Part shown: positions 59,876 through 62,290 of the stretch, piece after piece
Layout: every line of letters starts with the position of its first letter
How positions within the stretch are numbered: the stretch's first letter is position 1
Virus record (IMG/VR): IMGVR_UViG_3300017963_000048
Location: 1-62,290 of that record
Length of the DNA stretch: 62,290 nucleotides
Reading direction: 5' to 3' (one strand)
Origin: a virus
Position numbers and translations under genes: made by a program
The notes under the pieces: model-generated
Databases searched by the model: none
Seen by the model: only the letters and a program-made list of their open reading frames with translations
What the model was told of the DNA's origin: nothing

Positions 59876-60199
59876 ATGGCACGCGCACGCTCGACACAAC
59901 GCAGACCAGCCATGCCCCAACTGTGGAACATTCAGCGTGCAGTTACTTTTGCTCGTTGGTGGGGCTTTTTGCTTGGTGTGGTGCTGTCACAATTGGTGAC
60001 ACGCTATACTGAAAGCACCATTGATTGGGAGTATATCCCGCTGACCTGGATTGCTTTGTTTGTGGTCACAGTCAGCAATGCAGTGCATTATTTGGTGATT
60101 GCAGAAACTTATACACGTTATAAAATGACCAGAAATTCAATGATGCAACGCATGGCCGACCAGTCAAAGGACAAGAAAGCATGGTGGCGAAAAGGCTGA
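59876..60199 (+). CDS. Small membrane protein (107 aa)
   Basis: Basic N-terminus, two membrane spans (about 26-43 and 54-72), charged helical C-terminus. The start is set by AGGATGGTGATCA, overlapping the lipoprotein end. Followed by a terminator. Confidence 0.62.
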   Translation: MARARSTQRRPAMPQLWNIQRAVTFARWWGFLLGVVLSQLVTRYTESTIDWEYIPLTWIALFVVTVSNAVHYLVIAETYTRYKMTRNSMMQRMADQSKDKKAWWRKG

Positions 60200-60286
60200 C
60201 CAGCTGGCTGCACTTGCGCTGAGCCCACAAAGCTGCTAAGATATTAGGTAGATAGCATTCTGCATGATGCTTATCTCCTTACTTCC

Positions 60287-60320
60287 AAAGCGCTGCTGAC
60301 ATGGCAGCGCTTTGTTTTTA
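60287..60320 (+). terminator. Intrinsic terminator
   Basis: AAAGCGCTGC / GCAGCGCTTT stem, then GTTTTT. It closes the 57-60 kb operon. Confidence 0.88.
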
Positions 60321-60351
60321 AAATTCCCCCGATTCATATGGGGGTAAGCAC

Positions 60352-60380
60352 TTGTCAAATTGTAAAGCTGGCTTTATAAT
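60352..60380 (+). promoter_or_regulatory. Sigma70-type promoter with palindromic operator
   Basis: TTGTCA, 17-bp spacer, TATAAT, with TGTAAAGCTGGCTTTATA at 60361-60378, identical to the operator at 627. The inverted repeat CCCCC-N9-GGGGG lies about 8-26 bases upstream of the -35. Confidence 0.88.
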
Positions 60381-60432
60381 GTCATTTGTAAGTTGAAGCA
60401 CACACACACATAGGCACTGGAGGCCAAAAAAA

Positions 60433-60966
60433 ATGACTGAGATTATCATCACCACACAGCAGTTTGAAAGCTTCATTGAAGCACAGCGCAAGCAGCAAGC
60501 TGGCAGCTGCCATGCTGAGCACTTGCAAGGGTCCAAAGTTGTCATCAGATATATAGAACTTTTCAATGGTGTCAAAGTGCAAGTCAATGCCAACTATTTG
60601 CACAAAGCCAGTGACTATTGCCAAGAGCACGCTGGCCAATGGTATTTTTCTCAATACAGCAGTGAAGCCACACACGTGTGCATAAAGTTGCAGTCCAGCA
60701 CCTACAATTGCTTTGGCACTGGTGCACGCAGTAACGACACACATGAAGCTGCACGCCAAGCCATTGTCAATTTGTGCACACATGGCATGACTAGCACTGA
60801 AGTCATTGAAGCCATGCCACCACTGCAAAACATGTTTGGTGAATGGTCACTTGAATTTAAGTATAAAATTGCCAATCTGCACAATGCTGAAACTGAAGCC
60901 AAGCCAGTCAAAAATTTGAATGACTTTGACAGCGCTGCTGATTACATTGCATATTTGAAAAGCTGA
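60433..60966 (+). CDS. Hypothetical early protein (177 aa)
   Basis: No family recognised. Mixed alpha/beta, with several Cys and His (CQEHAG, CIKL, CFGTG). Start fixed by the GGCACTGGAGGCCAAAAAAA leader. Same regulon as the genes at 697 and 1628. Confidence 0.7.
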   Translation: MTEIIITTQQFESFIEAQRKQQAGSCHAEHLQGSKVVIRYIELFNGVKVQVNANYLHKASDYCQEHAGQWYFSQYSSEATHVCIKLQSSTYNCFGTGARSNDTHEAARQAIVNLCTHGMTSTEVIEAMPPLQNMFGEWSLEFKYKIANLHNAETEAKPVKNLNDFDSAADYIAYLKS

Positions 60967-60994
60967 AGCACTCACAAAAAAAGGAGAAATTATC

Positions 60995-61795
60995 ATGCAA
61001 AATTTTGAAAATCCATACACACTTGATGAAGGTTTTGACGTTGAAGTAGGTGACTTGGTGGCTGAAGTTAACAGCATTAGCTTTGATGTAAAGTCAATCA
61101 GCCGAGTCAAAGCGCTTTGGCGCAATGGCATTGCTGTGCTGGCCAATGGCAAAAAAGTCCGACCATCGAAAACTGGCTTGGCTGGTGAATTTGGTGGCCG
61201 CGGGTGCAATGGCAGTTTCACAAAAGTTGATTGGCAGAAAGAGGACTTGGCACGCGCTAACATGCGCAATTGGCATGAAAAGCGTGAATCCATTGCAGCT
61301 GAAAATGCTGCCAGACGCAAAGCTGCTTTGCAGCGTTATGCTGCACGCGTGGCACATGTGTGGGAACAGTGTGGTAACAGCTTCAATGCAGCCCAAGTGA
61401 TTGTGATTGAAAGCAGTGACACCAAGTTGATTGAGGTGCGCACATTGCCATTTTTGACTTATGCTGAAATTGAAGCATGCAGCACGCTTGACCAAGATGG
61501 TGTCACCAGCACACGCACCACAGTGCGGTTATATGTCAATGTACAAACCATCACACACTTTGACATTGATGACTCTGAGCGCATCATCCAAGTTGATCAC
61601 CATGCTTTAGGCTTCAGTCAATCTATGCTTGAATATGTCACTGAAACTGGTGAAACTTTCAGTGCCCACACTGGCAATAACCTGATCAATGTCAAGCGCA
61701 CTGACACACTTGGCATTGCTCAGCTGTTAGCTGGTGCCAGCTTGACAGTTGACTTTGCTGAAATTGTGTATGCTGCGGTTAGCGCAGCATATTGA
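60995..61795 (+). CDS. Hypothetical early protein (266 aa)
   Basis: No family recognised. The N-terminal beta domain (VGDLVAEVNSISFDVKSI) resembles a small KOW/SH3-like fold, with a Gly-rich stretch and an Arg-rich helix in the middle. The start follows AAAAGGAGAAATTATC. Ended by the palindrome site and a terminator. Confidence 0.65.
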   Translation: MQNFENPYTLDEGFDVEVGDLVAEVNSISFDVKSISRVKALWRNGIAVLANGKKVRPSKTGLAGEFGGRGCNGSFTKVDWQKEDLARANMRNWHEKRESIAAENAARRKAALQRYAARVAHVWEQCGNSFNAAQVIVIESSDTKLIEVRTLPFLTYAEIEACSTLDQDGVTSTRTTVRLYVNVQTITHFDIDDSERIIQVDHHALGFSQSMLEYVTETGETFSAHTGNNLINVKRTDTLGIAQLLAGASLTVDFAEIVYAAVSAAY

Positions 61796-61800
61796 AAAAC

Positions 61801-61814
61801 GTTGCTACAGCAAC
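61801..61814. repeat. parS-like palindrome site 13
   Basis: GTTGCTACAGCAAC just upstream of a terminator. Confidence 0.9.
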
Positions 61815-61819
61815 ACCAA

Positions 61820-61847
61820 AGCGCTGCCAGCTGGCAGCGCTTTTTTT
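61820..61847 (+). terminator. Intrinsic terminator
   Basis: Perfect 22-nt inverted repeat (AGCGCTGCCAG / CTGGCAGCGCT) and seven T, as at 1485. Confidence 0.92.
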
Positions 61848-61875
61848 ATCGCCCGAATAATACGGGGGTATTGCC

Positions 61876-61904
61876 TTGACAACCTATAAAGCCAGCTTTA
61901 TAAT
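61876..61904 (+). promoter_or_regulatory. Consensus promoter with operator palindrome
   Basis: TTGACA, 17-bp spacer, TATAAT, with TATAAAGCCAGCTTTATA over spacer and -10. It drives 61965 and, across the circle junction, probably gene 55. Confidence 0.92.
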
Positions 61905-61964
61905 TACACTTGTAAGTCAAAACACACTCACACACACGCAGCACCAGCTGCCAAGGAGAAAATC

Positions 61965-62159
61965 ATGAATACAAATGAAAATAATTTCAACGCTCAGCGC
62001 ACAGTGGTTGACCAAGCTTTCAGCTTTGCCAGAAAAAAAGCTGAAGCTGGTGAATGGTCATGGGAATTTGCTTTCAATTGGGTGAAAGCTGTCAATGAAA
62101 ATAATGATCAAGTTGTTGACCAAGCTTTCACAGTTGAAAACGTAGGATGGGACGCGTAA
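61965..62159 (+). CDS. Small early protein with repeated VVDQAF motif (64 aa)
   Basis: Contains VVDQAFSFARK and VVDQAFTVEN about 37 residues apart, suggesting an internal repeat. Acidic and aromatic. The start is supported by CCAAGGAGAAAATC. No family recognised. Confidence 0.65.
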   Translation: MNTNENNFNAQRTVVDQAFSFARKKAEAGEWSWEFAFNWVKAVNENNDQVVDQAFTVENVGWDA

Positions 62160-62167
62160 CAGCACCA

Positions 62168-62290
62168 GCCAGCAAAACACCACTGACACACACACACACA
62201 TGGCACTGGAGGCCAACTAAAATGACAAACACAACTGACACACTCACCAAAAAAATTGAACTGCTGAATGAATTAACTGAAGCTTATGAA
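62168..62290. repeat. Terminal direct repeat, right copy
   Basis: Exact copy of bases 1-123; marks circular closure of the assembly. Confidence 0.95.
62222..62290 (+). CDS. Partial second copy of gene 55 (5' end)
   Basis: First 23 codons of the gene at 55, repeated because the window overlaps itself. Not a separate gene. Confidence 0.9.
   Translation, partial: MTNTTDTLTKKIELLNELTEAYE

Larger units (their letters stand above)
61815..61937 (+). repeat. 123-bp terminator-promoter-leader repeat, copy 2
   Basis: Near-identical to 1480-1601; see the entry there. Confidence 0.9.

Overview
The window looks like one complete, circularly closed genome of a tailed (siphovirus-like) bacteriophage, or a phage-plasmid. 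The first 123 bases recur exactly as the last 123, so the unique circle is 62,167 bp. The host is probably a Chloroflexota (Anaerolineae-like) bacterium. This is inferred from Ala/Thr/Pro-rich lipoprotein and membrane-protein linkers (ATATP-type repeats, TPMPTLAP) that are typical of that phylum. No integrase, rRNA, tRNA or CRISPR array was seen.

Layout. (1) 0-3.85 kb and 60.4-62.2 kb, plus strand: short genes of mostly unknown function. Many sit behind near-identical sigma70-type promoters with a palindromic operator, a CA-repeat leader and a TGGCACTGGAGGCCAA ribosome-binding leader, separated by strong hairpin terminators. These look like an early regulon. (2) 3.9-33.8 kb, minus strand: the late region, read right to left. 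It runs small terminase, large terminase, portal, MuF-like head protein, prohead protease/scaffold, capsid, head and fibre proteins, a YadA-like adhesin, a sulfotransferase, head-tail connectors, a tail tube protein with a beta-propeller, frameshift-overlapping tail chaperones, tape measure, tail tip proteins, GH25 endolysin and holin-like proteins. A perfect palindromic terminator at 3.88 kb closes it. (3) 34-39 kb, minus strand: a 7-deazaguanine DNA-modification island with a YhhQ-type transporter, a small possible T-fold protein, a GT-B glycosyltransferase, a Gat-QueC fusion, a DpdA-like transglycosylase and a ParB-domain protein. (4) 39.5-46.9 kb, minus strand: an accessory operon pair. 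It holds a Ycf46-like tandem AAA ATPase, a Ycf35 (DUF1257)-DUF2997 fusion, a CX3CX2C radical-SAM protein, zinc-ribbon and unknown proteins, and a DUF3150-like protein. (5) 46.9-47.3 kb: an AT-rich, iteron- and palindrome-bearing stretch that is a good origin candidate. (6) 47.3-49.9 kb, minus strand: small membrane protein, RDF-like protein, zinc protein and a truncated N6-methylase-like protein. (7) 50.1-60.2 kb, plus strand: HTH regulator, winged-helix replication-type protein, large ParB, lipoprotein, FtsK/HerA-like ATPase, membrane proteins and a DnaC-like helicase loader, a plasmid-like maintenance and replication module.

The most striking genome-wide signal is a 14-16 bp palindrome, GTTGCT-RY/TA-AGCAAC. 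It is present 13 times, spaced 2.2-6.8 kb apart around the whole circle, in coding and non-coding DNA alike. It matches the outer bases of the bacterial parS site, and the genome encodes its own ParB. I infer a dispersed, regularly spaced centromere-like system. The second signal is the phage-borne Ycf35/DUF2997-Ycf46-radical SAM operon, whose function is unknown.
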